A stretch of 64,000 bases of DNA from JAEYFP01 sp047602645 (GCA_047602645.1 JASGGU010000006.1:1-64000); one strand, 5' to 3'. Shown: positions 16,175 to 25,745, counted from the first letter of the stretch. Made by a program: numbers and translations. The notes: generated by a model from the sequence alone, not told the origin.

Positions 16175-17602
16175 ATGGACAGCAAAGCACAGCAGGATGA
16201 CCGGATCACAAGCGACTTGGATGCGACAAAACGATGGTTTGATAAGAATCTTTCAATATCAATTAATTTTGACACGATTTGCCGGTCAATGGAATTCGGA
16301 GGTCATCAGGCGTGTGTCTATTTTATTGACGGCTTTTGCAAGGATGATCTGATGCAGAAAATGCTGCAATATTTTTTGACGCTTAAAAGTGATGATTTTC
16401 CCAAGGATGCACAGGAAATGTGCAAGAGTTTCATGCCATATGTGGAGGTGGAGACAAAAAGGGAAAAGGGACTCATCCTGAATAATATTTTCATGGGTGT
16501 GCTTGCTCTGTTTATTGACGGGTTTGAGGACTGCATTCTTATTGACTCAAGAACTTATCCGTTGAGGAATGTGACGGAGCCTGAGAAAGATAAGACACTC
16601 AGAGGCTCCAAGGACGGCTTTGTCGAAACAATCATCTTTAATACTGCATTGATCAGACGTAGGATCCGCGATAAGGATCTCAGATTTGAAATTATGAACG
16701 CAGGTACGGCATCCAGGACAGATATTGTTCTCTGCTATATGCAGGGCAGGGCAGACCAACTTTTCCTAAAGGAGGTCAAGCGCCGGATTTCACAGATTGA
16801 TGTGGACGCACTGACAATGAACCAGGAAAGCCTTGCGGAATGCCTGTTTAAAAAAGGCTGGCTAAACCCGTTTCCGAAATTCAAGTTTACGGAACGGCCG
16901 GATACGGCAGCCGCGCAGATATTAGAAGGCAATATCATTATTCTGGTAGATAACTCTCCGTTTGCGATGATCCTTCCGGTGTCGCTGCTGGATATTATTG
17001 AGGAAGCGGACGATTATTATTTTCCGCCGATCACCGGCACTTATTTGCGTTTAGCCCGGCTGATTATTGCCATTGCCTCCTTTTTGACGCCGCCTACATT
17101 TTTACTTTTGTCAATTAACAAGGACTGGATTCCGGATGCTTTTACGTTTATTTCTATTAAGGATACGGTGAATGTTCCTCTCATCGTACAATTTTTAGTG
17201 CTCGAGCTTGCCATCGATGGCCTGCGGCTTGCCGCCGTGAATACACCTAGCATGCTCAGCACGCCTCTCAGTATTATGGCAGGTCTCGTACTCGGAGAAT
17301 TTTCAGTCGATTCTGGCTGGTTTAATTCGGAGGTTCTTTTATATGAGGCATTTGTTGCTGTGGCCGGATATGCGCAGCCAAGTTATGAGCTTTCCTATGC
17401 GATCAAATTTTTTCGAATTCTGACACTGATCCTGACGGCTGCTTTTCATATATTTGGCTATATTGCGGGGATTTTGCTGCTGCTTATTGCAATGGCGGGA
17501 AATAAAACGCTGTCCAATAAACCATATCTTTATCCTATTTTTCCGCTTCATTTTAAAACGCTTTGTAAGAGATTAATCCGCTCGAGGTTGAAAAGCAGAT
17601 AA
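16175..17602 (+). CDS. Spore germination protein, GerA/SpoVAF family
   Basis: A 475-residue GerA-family protein (PF03323). A cytoplasmic N-terminal half contains family-typical stretches such as GHQACVYFIDGFCKDDLMQKML (about 47-68, partly like SpoVAF) and GSKDGFVETIIFNTALIRRRI. The C-terminal half has several membrane helices from about residue 290. GerAA proteins are the A subunits of germinant receptors; SpoVAF is a related protein of the spore inner membrane. No GerAB- or GerAC-like gene is adjacent, which favours a SpoVAF-like role. CGGAGGG precedes the ATG. Small hairpins (CGGCAAA/TTTGCCG and ACTACT/AGTAGT) lie between dut and this gene. Confidence 0.85.
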   Translation: MDSKAQQDDRITSDLDATKRWFDKNLSISINFDTICRSMEFGGHQACVYFIDGFCKDDLMQKMLQYFLTLKSDDFPKDAQEMCKSFMPYVEVETKREKGLILNNIFMGVLALFIDGFEDCILIDSRTYPLRNVTEPEKDKTLRGSKDGFVETIIFNTALIRRRIRDKDLRFEIMNAGTASRTDIVLCYMQGRADQLFLKEVKRRISQIDVDALTMNQESLAECLFKKGWLNPFPKFKFTERPDTAAAQILEGNIIILVDNSPFAMILPVSLLDIIEEADDYYFPPITGTYLRLARLIIAIASFLTPPTFLLLSINKDWIPDAFTFISIKDTVNVPLIVQFLVLELAIDGLRLAAVNTPSMLSTPLSIMAGLVLGEFSVDSGWFNSEVLLYEAFVAVAGYAQPSYELSYAIKFFRILTLILTAAFHIFGYIAGILLLLIAMAGNKTLSNKPYLYPIFPLHFKTLCKRLIRSRLKSR

Positions 17603-17616
17603 AAAAATGCTATGAT
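17588..17616 (+). promoter_or_regulatory. sigma-A promoter of the CBS-DUF512-der-plsY-gpsA operon
   Basis: TTGAAA (17588-17593), 17 bases, TATGAT (17611-17616) preceded by TGC. The -35 element lies in the end of the GerA-like gene. Confidence 0.65.
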
Positions 17617-17748
17617 AAAAAAAGATGATGTTCCATATTAATCCGCTGCTTCGCACGGATCGGAAAAGATGCATGGCTGTGCCTGGCAATGAACATGACA
17701 GCGGGTACAGTCGCACTGCTTTTTAGGCGACAAGAGGTAAAACAGCAT

Positions 17749-18159
17749 ATGAATATTTTATTTTTTCTGACACCAAAAAATGAAGTGGAGTTTCTATACA
17801 GTGATGATACAATTTCCTGTGCGATGAAACTGCTTGAAAAAAGTACATATACGGCGCTTCCTGTTATCAGCCGTGCGGGACAATATAAAGGAACTATTTC
17901 TGAAGGCGATATTCTTTGGACGATCAAAAGCAGATATGATTTTGACGAAGAAAGCTTTGCGAATGTTCGCCTGTCCAAAATTGCGAAGATGCATCAATAT
18001 AAGCCGGTAAAAATTGATGCGAAGCTGAAAAATATGATGAATCGTCTGATGAATCAGAATTTTGTACCTGTCATCGACGATGATGAGGTGTTTATTGGGA
18101 TTGTAAAGCGCAAGGATGTTTTGCAGTATTATATCGGACAGGCAAAAGAGGAGTTTTAA
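17749..18159 (+). CDS. CBS-domain pair protein
   Basis: A 136-residue protein made of two CBS domains (about 1-65 and 70-133). Such stand-alone pairs bind adenine nucleotides, sometimes cyclic-di-AMP; the ligand here is not known. I chose ATG 17749, ten bases after AGAGGT. An in-frame ATG at 17689 lacks a good site and adds an atypical N-terminus. The stop overlaps the ATG of the DUF512 gene by one base, so the two are translationally coupled. Confidence 0.8.
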   Translation: MNILFFLTPKNEVEFLYSDDTISCAMKLLEKSTYTALPVISRAGQYKGTISEGDILWTIKSRYDFDEESFANVRLSKIAKMHQYKPVKIDAKLKNMMNRLMNQNFVPVIDDDEVFIGIVKRKDVLQYYIGQAKEEF

Positions 18160-19520
18160 TGGAAAAGCAGCATGTGATCGGCAAGGTACTGAAAGGGAGC
18201 ATTGCCGAAGAGATGGAAATAGAAGCAGGAGATATTCTGTGCGCAATCAACGGGAAACACCTTGAAGATATTTTTGATTACCAGTTTTTGATCGAGGATG
18301 AATATTTGGAAGTGCTGATCAGGAAGCCAAACGGAGAAGAGTGGCTTCTTGAAATTGACAAAGAGACAGATGAGGATTTAGGACTTGCTTTTGAAAATGG
18401 ACTGATGGACGAATACCGTTCATGCAGAAATAAATGTATTTTCTGTTTTATCGATCAGATGCCGCCGGGGATGCGTGAGACGCTTTATTTTAAGGATGAT
18501 GATTCAAGACTTTCCTTTTTACAGGGAAATTATGTGACACTGACGAATATGAGCGAGCATGATATCGAACGCATCATCCATTATCATTTGTCCCCGATCA
18601 ATATCTCTTTTCAGACCACCAATCCCCAATTGCGCTGTATGATGTTGAACAATCGTTTTGCGGGTGAGGCGCTTGCCAAAGTAAAACGGCTTTATGAGGC
18701 CGGTATAGTAATGAATGGGCAGATCGTGCTTTGCAAGGGTGTCAATGACGGGGCTGAGCTTGAGCGAAGCATTTCCGATTTGATTAACTATGCCCCGGTG
18801 CTTGAAAGCGTGTCTATCGTACCGGTCGGATTGTCAAAATACAGGGAGGGGTTATATCCGCTTAAGCCGTTTTCTAAGGAGGATGCCGCGGAGATTTTAA
18901 TAACGATCCACAAATGGCAGAGGCAGGCGTATGAACAATATGGTATTCATTTTGTGCATGCATCTGATGAAATATATTTGCTTGCGAAAGAAGTACTGCC
19001 CCCTGCAGAGAACTACGATGGTTATTTGCAGTTGGAAAACGGTGTCGGGATGCTGCGTCTTCTTCTGGACGAATTTGAGGAGGCATATGAGGGACTGAAA
19101 GGGCGGCTTGCTATAGAGGCCGAGAAGGTCAGTACCGTGAAATCGGGAAATTCGGCACATATTACCCTTGTGACGGGTCAGCTTGCTTATCCCTATATCA
19201 AGCAGATGGCAGAGCGTGTAGGAGATTTGTTTCCCGGTTCTGAAATTGACGTTTGTGCAATTAAAAATGAGTTTTTTGGTGAACAAATTACCGTGACAGG
19301 ACTTTTGACGGGGCAGGATATTATTTCACAGCTCAGGGGGAAATCTCTAGGCAGAAAGCTGCTGCTTCCGGTTTGCCTGTTAAGGAGCGGTGAGCAGGTG
19401 CTGCTTGATGATGTAACCGTGCAGGATATGGAAAAAGCTTTACAAGTCAAAATAGATATTGTAAAATCAAGCGGACAGGAATTTATTGACGCTTTAGTAG
19501 GAGAAATACTTTATGAGTAA
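18159..19520 (+). CDS. DUF512 radical SAM protein with N-terminal PDZ-like domain
   Basis: A 453-residue protein of unknown reaction. A PDZ-like domain (about 5-65, VIGKVLKGSIAEEMEIEAGDILCAING) precedes a radical SAM core whose CX3CX2C motif is Cys89-Cys93-Cys96 (CRNKCIFCF). The DUF512 domain follows. Its placement next to der is common in Clostridia, which hints at ribosome or RNA modification, but no substrate has been shown to my knowledge. It overlaps the CBS gene by one base and der by eight bases. Confidence 0.88.
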   Translation: MEKQHVIGKVLKGSIAEEMEIEAGDILCAINGKHLEDIFDYQFLIEDEYLEVLIRKPNGEEWLLEIDKETDEDLGLAFENGLMDEYRSCRNKCIFCFIDQMPPGMRETLYFKDDDSRLSFLQGNYVTLTNMSEHDIERIIHYHLSPINISFQTTNPQLRCMMLNNRFAGEALAKVKRLYEAGIVMNGQIVLCKGVNDGAELERSISDLINYAPVLESVSIVPVGLSKYREGLYPLKPFSKEDAAEILITIHKWQRQAYEQYGIHFVHASDEIYLLAKEVLPPAENYDGYLQLENGVGMLRLLLDEFEEAYEGLKGRLAIEAEKVSTVKSGNSAHITLVTGQLAYPYIKQMAERVGDLFPGSEIDVCAIKNEFFGEQITVTGLLTGQDIISQLRGKSLGRKLLLPVCLLRSGEQVLLDDVTVQDMEKALQVKIDIVKSSGQEFIDALVGEILYE

Positions 19521-20835
19521 ACCAATTGTAGCCGTTGTCGGCCGTCCAAATGTGGGAAAGTCTACGCTGTTTAATGTACTCGCAGGTGAGCGCATCAGTA
19601 TTGTAAAGGATACACCGGGTATCACAAGAGACAGAATTTATGCGGATGTGACATGGCTTGAAAGAAAATTTACATTGATCGATACCGGCGGTATCGAGCC
19701 GGAGAGCAGGGATCTTATTCTGGCACAGATGAGGGAGCAGGCACAGATTGCAATCGATACTGCTGATGTCATCATTTTTATTGTGGATGTAAAGCAGGGA
19801 CTGCAGGATGCGGATTCTAAAGTGGCAGATATGCTGCGCCGTTCGGCAAAGCCCGTCGTGCTTGTTGTAAATAAGGTTGATAATTTTGACAAATACCAAA
19901 ATGATGTATATGAATTCTATAATTTGGGAATTGGTGATCCCCATCCGATTTCCGCATCAAACCTGCTGGGGCTCGGCGATATGCTTGATGAGGTGATTTC
20001 TCATTTTAAGCCGGCAGATCCGGCAGAGGAAGAGGACGAGCGTCCGCGCATTGCAATTGTCGGAAAGCCGAATGTCGGGAAATCTTCGATTATCAATAAG
20101 CTGCTCGGTGAAAACCGCGTCATCGTATCCGATATTGCTGGTACGACGAGAGATGCCGTGGATACACCCGTCATGCATCATGGAACGGAGTATGTGTTCA
20201 TCGATACGGCGGGACTTAGACGAAAAAAGAATGTTAAAGAAGAACTTGAGCACTATATGGTCGTAAGGACGGTTGGCGCGGTCGAACGCGCGGATGTCGT
20301 CGTGATTGTGATCGATGCGGTCGAGGGTGTGACGGAGCAGGATGCCAAAATTGCGGGTGTGGCTCATGAGAGCGGAAAGGGCGTGATCATCGCGGTAAAT
20401 AAGTGGGATGCCATCGAAAAAGATGACAAGACCATCTACCAATTTGAGAAAAAGGTTCGTAATGTGCTGTCGTATATGCCCTATGCAGAAATGATTTTTA
20501 TTTCGGCACTGACAGGACAGCGGTTAAACAAGCTGTTTGAGATGATTGATGCTGTTGTTGAGAATCATGCGATGCGCATCCAAACCGGCGTGCTGAATGA
20601 AATTATGTCGGAGGCAGTCGCTCTTCAGCAGCCGCCTTCGGATAAAGGCAAGCGGTTAAAGCTCTTTTACATGACGCAGGTGTCGGTGAAGCCTCCGACA
20701 TTTGTGATTTTCGTCAATGATAAGGAATTAATGCATTTTTCTTATACAAGATATATAGAAAATAAAATCCGTGAGGCGTTTGGTTTCAGAGGGACACCGC
20801 TTCGGTTTATCATTCGTGAAAGAGGGGAAAAGTAG
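19513..20835 (+). CDS. der: Ribosome biogenesis GTPase Der (EngA)
   Basis: A 440-residue protein with two tandem GTPase domains, which is diagnostic for Der. The first P-loop is GRPNVGKST (about 10-18) and the second GKPNVGKSS (about 186-194). NKVD and NKWD are the base-specificity motifs of each domain. A C-terminal KH-like domain follows from about 355. Der acts in 50S subunit assembly. It starts inside the last codons of the DUF512 gene and its stop overlaps the plsY start by one base. Confidence 0.97.
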   Translation: MSKPIVAVVGRPNVGKSTLFNVLAGERISIVKDTPGITRDRIYADVTWLERKFTLIDTGGIEPESRDLILAQMREQAQIAIDTADVIIFIVDVKQGLQDADSKVADMLRRSAKPVVLVVNKVDNFDKYQNDVYEFYNLGIGDPHPISASNLLGLGDMLDEVISHFKPADPAEEEDERPRIAIVGKPNVGKSSIINKLLGENRVIVSDIAGTTRDAVDTPVMHHGTEYVFIDTAGLRRKKNVKEELEHYMVVRTVGAVERADVVVIVIDAVEGVTEQDAKIAGVAHESGKGVIIAVNKWDAIEKDDKTIYQFEKKVRNVLSYMPYAEMIFISALTGQRLNKLFEMIDAVVENHAMRIQTGVLNEIMSEAVALQQPPSDKGKRLKLFYMTQVSVKPPTFVIFVNDKELMHFSYTRYIENKIREAFGFRGTPLRFIIRERGEK

Positions 20836-21545
20836 TGGAGCGTGTTGTATGTCTGGTGATCGGCTATTTGTGCGGCTTGATCCAAACGGGATATTTAGTC
20901 GGCAAAATGAAAGGAATCGACATCAGGGAGCATGGCAGTAAAAATGCCGGAACGACCAATGTGCTTCGAACAATGGGGGCAAAGTACGGGGCTGTCGTGT
21001 TGCTTGGTGATGCGGTGAAGTGTTTGCTTGCGGTGCTGCTTTGCTATCTTTTGTTTGGTGTAAGCTGTAAGGACTGGATCAAGCTTTTGCAGCTTTATGC
21101 GGGTGCGGGTGCGGTGCTTGGACATAATTATCCGTTTTATATGCATTTTAAGGGCGGAAAAGGAATCGCTTCAACAGCAGGTATCGTGATCTCGTTCGGA
21201 CCGCTTTTGACATTTTTGGGTGTAATCACATTTTTTGGCACGTTCTTTTTGACACATTATGTTTCACTCGGTTCAATGCTTGTATATGTGGGATTGATGA
21301 TAGAAGTCGTTATACTGGGAGAACAGGGATTTTTCGGTTTTCCGCAGGAAATTGCGCGCCCGATGCTGAACGAATTTTACATAGTGGTATTTTTGCTGGC
21401 GATCATGGCGTTTGTAAGACATAAAGAAAATATCAAGCGCTTGTTGCAGGGTAATGAGAGAAAGACTTATTTAAAAAAGAAGCCGGAAATCGATTTATCA
21501 AATCAGGCTGCTCAAGGGCTTGCGGAAAAAGGCAAAAATAAATAA
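20835..21545 (+). CDS. plsY: Glycerol-3-phosphate acyltransferase
   Basis: A 236-residue membrane enzyme that moves an acyl group from acyl-phosphate to glycerol-3-phosphate, the first step of phospholipid synthesis. GSKNAGTTNVLR (about 34-45) and GHNYPFYMHFKGGKGIA (about 96-112) are the conserved PlsY loops. The start is GTG 20835, overlapping the der stop. A basic C-terminal tail of about 40 residues extends past the last helix. gpsA, which makes its substrate, is the next gene. Confidence 0.95.
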   Translation: MERVVCLVIGYLCGLIQTGYLVGKMKGIDIREHGSKNAGTTNVLRTMGAKYGAVVLLGDAVKCLLAVLLCYLLFGVSCKDWIKLLQLYAGAGAVLGHNYPFYMHFKGGKGIASTAGIVISFGPLLTFLGVITFFGTFFLTHYVSLGSMLVYVGLMIEVVILGEQGFFGFPQEIARPMLNEFYIVVFLLAIMAFVRHKENIKRLLQGNERKTYLKKKPEIDLSNQAAQGLAEKGKNK

Positions 21546-21559
21546 CAGGAGGTAGCAGA

Positions 21560-22579
21560 ATGGCAAAGATAAGTATTATCGGCGCAGGAAGCTGGGGAAT
21601 CGCACTGTCGCTTGTACTTCACAGAAACGGACATGAGGTGACAATCTGGTCTATTATGGAAGCCGAAATTGAGATGTTGAAAAAGGAGCATGAACATAAA
21701 GATAAATTGCCGGGGGTACGGCTCCCGGAGGATATGCTTTTTACAACGGATTTGAAAGAGGCAGTTTGGGGAAGAGAACTGCTCGTGCTTGCGGTGCCGT
21801 CTCCTTATACGAGAAGTACTGCTCATCTGCTTGGAAATGTTGCACAAAAAGATCAAATTGTTGTTAATGTGGCCAAGGGAATTGAAGAGAATACGCTTGA
21901 TACCTTGACTGATATTATAAAAGAAGAAATTCCGCAGGCCAAAATCGCTGTGATGTCCGGTCCGTCACATGCGGAGGAGGTAGGAAGAGGCCTTCCTACG
22001 ACCTGTGTTGTCGGCGCGAAAGAAAAAGAAACAGCAGAGTACGTTCAGAATATGTTTATGAATGAGTCGTTTCGGGTTTATACAAGTCCGGATGTGCTGG
22101 GAATTGAACTCGGAGGTGCCCTAAAAAACGTGGTGGCTCTTGCAGCGGGAATAGCCGATGGACTGGGGTATGGTGACAATACCAAGGCTGCCCTGATTAC
22201 AAGAGGGATTTCGGAAATCGCCCGGTTGGGTGTAAAAATGGGTGGAAAGATGGAAACCTTTTGCGGACTCACCGGTATCGGTGACCTGATCGTTACATGC
22301 GCGAGCATGCATTCGAGAAACAGGCGTGCCGGCATTTTGATTGGTCAGGGTCATTCTATGGAAGAAGCTATGGAAGAGGTCAAAATGGTTGTTGAGGGCG
22401 TTTATTCCACAAAAGCCGCAGTTGAACTGGCTGAAAAGTATGAAGTCGATATGCCGATTATCGAACAGGTGAATGCGGTTTTGTTCCGGGGAAAGCCGGC
22501 TTCGGATGCAGTAAAAGAATTGATGCAGCGCGATAAAAAACTGGAAAATTCGTCTCTTCCTTGGGAAGAACAGTGCTGA
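21560..22579 (+). CDS. gpsA: Glycerol-3-phosphate dehydrogenase [NAD(P)+]
   Basis: A 339-residue enzyme that reduces dihydroxyacetone phosphate to sn-glycerol-3-phosphate for phospholipids. GAGSWGIAL (about 7-15) is the dinucleotide-binding loop. MSGPSHAEEV (about 133-142) and ALKNVVALAAGI (about 188-199, with the catalytic Lys) are family motifs. An AGGAGG site precedes the ATG. It directly follows plsY in the operon and is closed by the terminator at 22607-22660. Confidence 0.97.
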   Translation: MAKISIIGAGSWGIALSLVLHRNGHEVTIWSIMEAEIEMLKKEHEHKDKLPGVRLPEDMLFTTDLKEAVWGRELLVLAVPSPYTRSTAHLLGNVAQKDQIVVNVAKGIEENTLDTLTDIIKEEIPQAKIAVMSGPSHAEEVGRGLPTTCVVGAKEKETAEYVQNMFMNESFRVYTSPDVLGIELGGALKNVVALAAGIADGLGYGDNTKAALITRGISEIARLGVKMGGKMETFCGLTGIGDLIVTCASMHSRNRRAGILIGQGHSMEEAMEEVKMVVEGVYSTKAAVELAEKYEVDMPIIEQVNAVLFRGKPASDAVKELMQRDKKLENSSLPWEEQC

Positions 22580-22606
22580 TTGTTATTTGACCGTTAACAG
22601 TGCAAA

Positions 22607-22660
22607 TAAAAAGTGTGGGGAATCAGTTTGAAGTGACGTTCCTCACACTATTATTTTTAT
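22607..22660. terminator. Bidirectional terminator between gpsA and metF
   Basis: AGTGTGGGGAA (22612-22622) pairs with TTCCTCACACT (22639-22649). It is flanked by A-rich sequence on the left and ATTATTTTTAT on the right, so it serves both convergent genes. Confidence 0.75.
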
Positions 22661-22702
22661 ATAGGATCTTCCTTCAGATTTCCATATAGGTATCTCCATA
22701 TT

Positions 22703-23563
22703 TTATAGCATGGAAAGAATTTCCTTTGCGGTGGCGGCTTTGTTCATTGTATATAGATGGATGCCATCAACGCCATTATTCTTTAAATCCTTAATCTGCC
22801 CGACCGCATATTCTATGCCGGCTTTGCGCATATCGACCGGTGATTCGCCATATTTGGCAATGATATCAGTCAGCTTTTTTGGTACTGAGGAGCCGGATAG
22901 AGAAACAGAGCGGCCAAGCTGATTTGCGTTTGTGATCGGCATGATGCCGGTCGAGATCGGGAGAGAAATCCCCATCTTCTCTACCTTTTCCCGGAAACTG
23001 TAGAACAGATTGTTATCAAAAAACATCTGTGTAATCAAAAAATCCGCGCCGGCATTGACTTTTTGGTATAGCATCCGCAAATCTGCATCAATCGTTTCGG
23101 CTTCGAAATGCTTTTCAGGATAGCAGGCGGCACCGATACAAAGCTCCTCACTGTAATGTGTCCGGAGAAAGGCGATCATATCATTTGCATAGAGGAAATC
23201 ACGGCCCTCATACTGCTCGTCCGTCATGAGCTGCGGGCGGTCACCGCGCAGTGCGAGCAGATTGTGCAGGCCGCTGTTTTTCAGAAGCAGCAGTGCTTCT
23301 TCTAAATCTGAGCGCTTATAGCCGACACAGGTCATATGTAAGAGTGCTTCAATTTGGCACTCATTTTGGATATAGGAAGCAATCTCCGCTGTTTTTTTGG
23401 AATTACTGCCGCCGGCGCCGAACGTGACGCTGATAAAGTCAGGAGAAAGCGTCTTTAATTCGTCAAGTGTACTGTAGACGGCCGGAAAATCATCCGCCTT
23501 TTTAGGCGGGAACACCTCAAAAGAAAGCAGTGTTTTTTTATTCTGATAAATTTGTTTAATCAT
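22703..23563 (-). CDS. metF: Methylenetetrahydrofolate reductase
   Basis: A 286-residue TIM-barrel flavoenzyme that reduces methylene-THF to methyl-THF, for methionine synthesis or the methyl branch of the Wood-Ljungdahl pathway. LSFEVFPPK (about 13-21) is the typical N-terminal strand with the catalytic Glu. VTFGAGGS (about 45-52) and LALRGDRP (about 98-105) are further family motifs. I chose the ATG at 23563 behind AGAGGTG; an in-frame start at 23704 would add 47 unrelated residues. No metV-like partner or other one-carbon gene lies beside it. Confidence 0.94.
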   Translation of the reverse strand: MIKQIYQNKKTLLSFEVFPPKKADDFPAVYSTLDELKTLSPDFISVTFGAGGSNSKKTAEIASYIQNECQIEALLHMTCVGYKRSDLEEALLLLKNSGLHNLLALRGDRPQLMTDEQYEGRDFLYANDMIAFLRTHYSEELCIGAACYPEKHFEAETIDADLRMLYQKVNAGADFLITQMFFDNNLFYSFREKVEKMGISLPISTGIMPITNANQLGRSVSLSGSSVPKKLTDIIAKYGESPVDMRKAGIEYAVGQIKDLKNNGVDGIHLYTMNKAATAKEILSML

Positions 23564-23703
23564 GGAAGCACCTCTATTATGATCTTGATTTTCATACCGG
23601 AATATCGTAACATAATAACAAAGCGTTTTGCAAGATATATCTGATGAAACGGGAAAACCAATTCTATGGATGGAGGCAGTGCTAAGATAGGCACTGGGGA
23701 TCA

Positions 23704-24528
23704 ATGATGAATATTAATGAGAATGGATTTAAAAGTACGGGAACCTATGTTGCTTCTGAGGAACTGATGTCGGCAGTCAATGTGGCGAGGGCACTTGAAA
23801 AGCCGCTTTTGATCAAAGGAGAGCCGGGTACAGGAAAAACAATGTTAGCTGATGCGATTGCGGAGTCACTTGGAATGAGGCTGCTCATATGGAATATAAA
23901 GTCAACGACAAAGGCTCAGGACGGATTATATGTGTATGATACAATACAACGCCTCTATGATGGCCAGTTTGGTGAGGAGGATGTCGATGATATTGCAAGA
24001 TATATTAAGCTCGGAAAGCTCGGAGAGGCATTTTCTTCAGAAGATCAGGTTGTGCTTCTTATTGACGAAATTGACAAGGCAGATCTGGAGTTTCCCAATG
24101 ACCTGCTTTGGGAGCTTGACCAAATGGAGTTCTATATTCATGAGACAAAGGAGACGGTTACGGCAAAGAAACGCCCGATCGTGATTATCACTTCCAATGC
24201 GGAGAAGGAGCTGCCGGATGCATTCTTAAGAAGATGCATTTTCCATTACATTGCATTTCCTGATAAGAAGCTTATGCAGGAAATTGTCATGACGCATTTT
24301 GCCCGTGTTGAAGAGCACTTACTTCAGAACGCAATGGAGGTATTTTATGAAATCCGTGAAATGCGGGATGTAAAGAAAAAGCCGAGCACCTCCGAACTGA
24401 TTGATTGGATTCGTGCGCTGCAGCTTGGCGGGATACCGGCGGATCGGATTCAGAAAGAGCTGCCGTTTATCGGAACTGTCATCAAAAAGGATGAGGATCT
24501 GGAAGCCGTGCTGCACGCACAGAAATAG
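23704..24528 (+). CDS. MoxR-family AAA+ ATPase
   Basis: A 274-residue AAA+ protein. GEPGTGKT (about 39-46) is Walker A, VVLLIDEIDKAD (about 116-127) is Walker B, and the arginine-rich FLRRCIFHY region (about 176-184) holds the sensor and finger residues. MoxR proteins act as chaperones that help insert cofactors or mature complexes, normally with a VWA partner. That partner is the next gene, five bases downstream. Confidence 0.9.
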   Translation: MMNINENGFKSTGTYVASEELMSAVNVARALEKPLLIKGEPGTGKTMLADAIAESLGMRLLIWNIKSTTKAQDGLYVYDTIQRLYDGQFGEEDVDDIARYIKLGKLGEAFSSEDQVVLLIDEIDKADLEFPNDLLWELDQMEFYIHETKETVTAKKRPIVIITSNAEKELPDAFLRRCIFHYIAFPDKKLMQEIVMTHFARVEEHLLQNAMEVFYEIREMRDVKKKPSTSELIDWIRALQLGGIPADRIQKELPFIGTVIKKDEDLEAVLHAQK

Positions 24529-24533
24529 GTGGG

Positions 24534-25745
24534 ATGATGTTTACTGACTTTTTTTATTTTCTGCGGGAAAAAGGGATGGATGTATCGCTTAGTGAATGGC
24601 TTTCTCTCGTGGAAGTAATGGACAGGGGATTGTGCCGTTCAAGCATTACGGAGTTTTATTATATTTCCCGTATGATTCTTGTCAAAACAGAAACAGATTT
24701 TGATAAATTTGATATGATCTTTGATGAATATTTCAAAGGTATCCACGGAACTTATGATGATATTTCCGAACAGTTGAAGCGATGGCTTGACAAACCGGAA
24801 CTGGCAGAACTGAGCAAAGAGCTGGAGCTTGAGAGAGGAGCCGTAGAGGGGGAAGCAAATCCGCTTGATAAAGAGGAAGTTTTGGAGAAATTCAGAGAGC
24901 GCCAGAAGGAACAGGATGCAGAGCACAACGGCGGCAATCAATGGATCGGTACGACGGGAAATTCCTCATTCGGCAATCTCAGCGGGCATATGGGCGGTGT
25001 TCGTATCGGCGGTTACACCGGCTATCAGTCCGCGTTTCAGGTTATCGGAGAACGGAAATTCCGTGATTTCAGAAATGACCGCGTACTTGACAACAGGCAG
25101 TTTCAGGTGGCCTTAAAAAAACTGCGTCAGTTTTCCTCAAGGATTGATATTCCAAAAACCGAGTTGGACATCAGCGGGACAGTGGATAAGACCTGTAATA
25201 ATGGGGGCTGTCTGCAGATCGTATTTGACCGCCCGCGCCGGAATACAGTAAAGCTGCTGCTTTTAATGGATTCAGGCGGTACGATGATCCCGTACAGCAG
25301 CCTGCTGAACGAATTGTTTCAGTCAGTGGACAAATCCAATCATTTTAAGGATGTAAAAATGTATTATTTTCATAATTGTATTTATTCCAGATTATATAAC
25401 ACACCGGAGTGTGAGAACGGGGATTGGATTGAGACAGAATGGCTGTTCAAAAACCTGGACGGCGACTATAAGGTCATCATTGTTGGGGATGCGGCGATGG
25501 CGCCGGAAGAACTGTATTCCGCAACGGGCAATTACAGGGGGCCCAATGACGGCCTATCCGGATATGAATGGCTGCATCTCATGAAACGGCACTTTAAACG
25601 CATTATTTGGCTGAATCCAAAGATGGCGCAGGGACATGCCCCGTGGAGAGAAGCAGAAACCGTGATAAAAAATATTTTTCAAATGTACCGCCTGACGGTT
25701 GACGGTCTGAAGGAAGGCATGAAGTATCTGATGATGGCGAGATAG
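24534..25745 (+). CDS. VWA-domain CoxE-like protein, partner of the MoxR ATPase
   Basis: A 403-residue protein. Residues about 1-100 form a helical N-terminal region. A Gly/Asn-rich linker (about 130-165) follows, then a von Willebrand factor A domain from about 235. The metal site reads LLLMDSGGTM, the DxGG[ST]M variant seen in CoxE-like proteins rather than the DxSxS of integrins. It starts five bases after the MoxR gene. The client of this ATPase-VWA pair is not apparent from the neighbours. Confidence 0.85.
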   Translation: MMFTDFFYFLREKGMDVSLSEWLSLVEVMDRGLCRSSITEFYYISRMILVKTETDFDKFDMIFDEYFKGIHGTYDDISEQLKRWLDKPELAELSKELELERGAVEGEANPLDKEEVLEKFRERQKEQDAEHNGGNQWIGTTGNSSFGNLSGHMGGVRIGGYTGYQSAFQVIGERKFRDFRNDRVLDNRQFQVALKKLRQFSSRIDIPKTELDISGTVDKTCNNGGCLQIVFDRPRRNTVKLLLLMDSGGTMIPYSSLLNELFQSVDKSNHFKDVKMYYFHNCIYSRLYNTPECENGDWIETEWLFKNLDGDYKVIIVGDAAMAPEELYSATGNYRGPNDGLSGYEWLHLMKRHFKRIIWLNPKMAQGHAPWREAETVIKNIFQMYRLTVDGLKEGMKYLMMAR

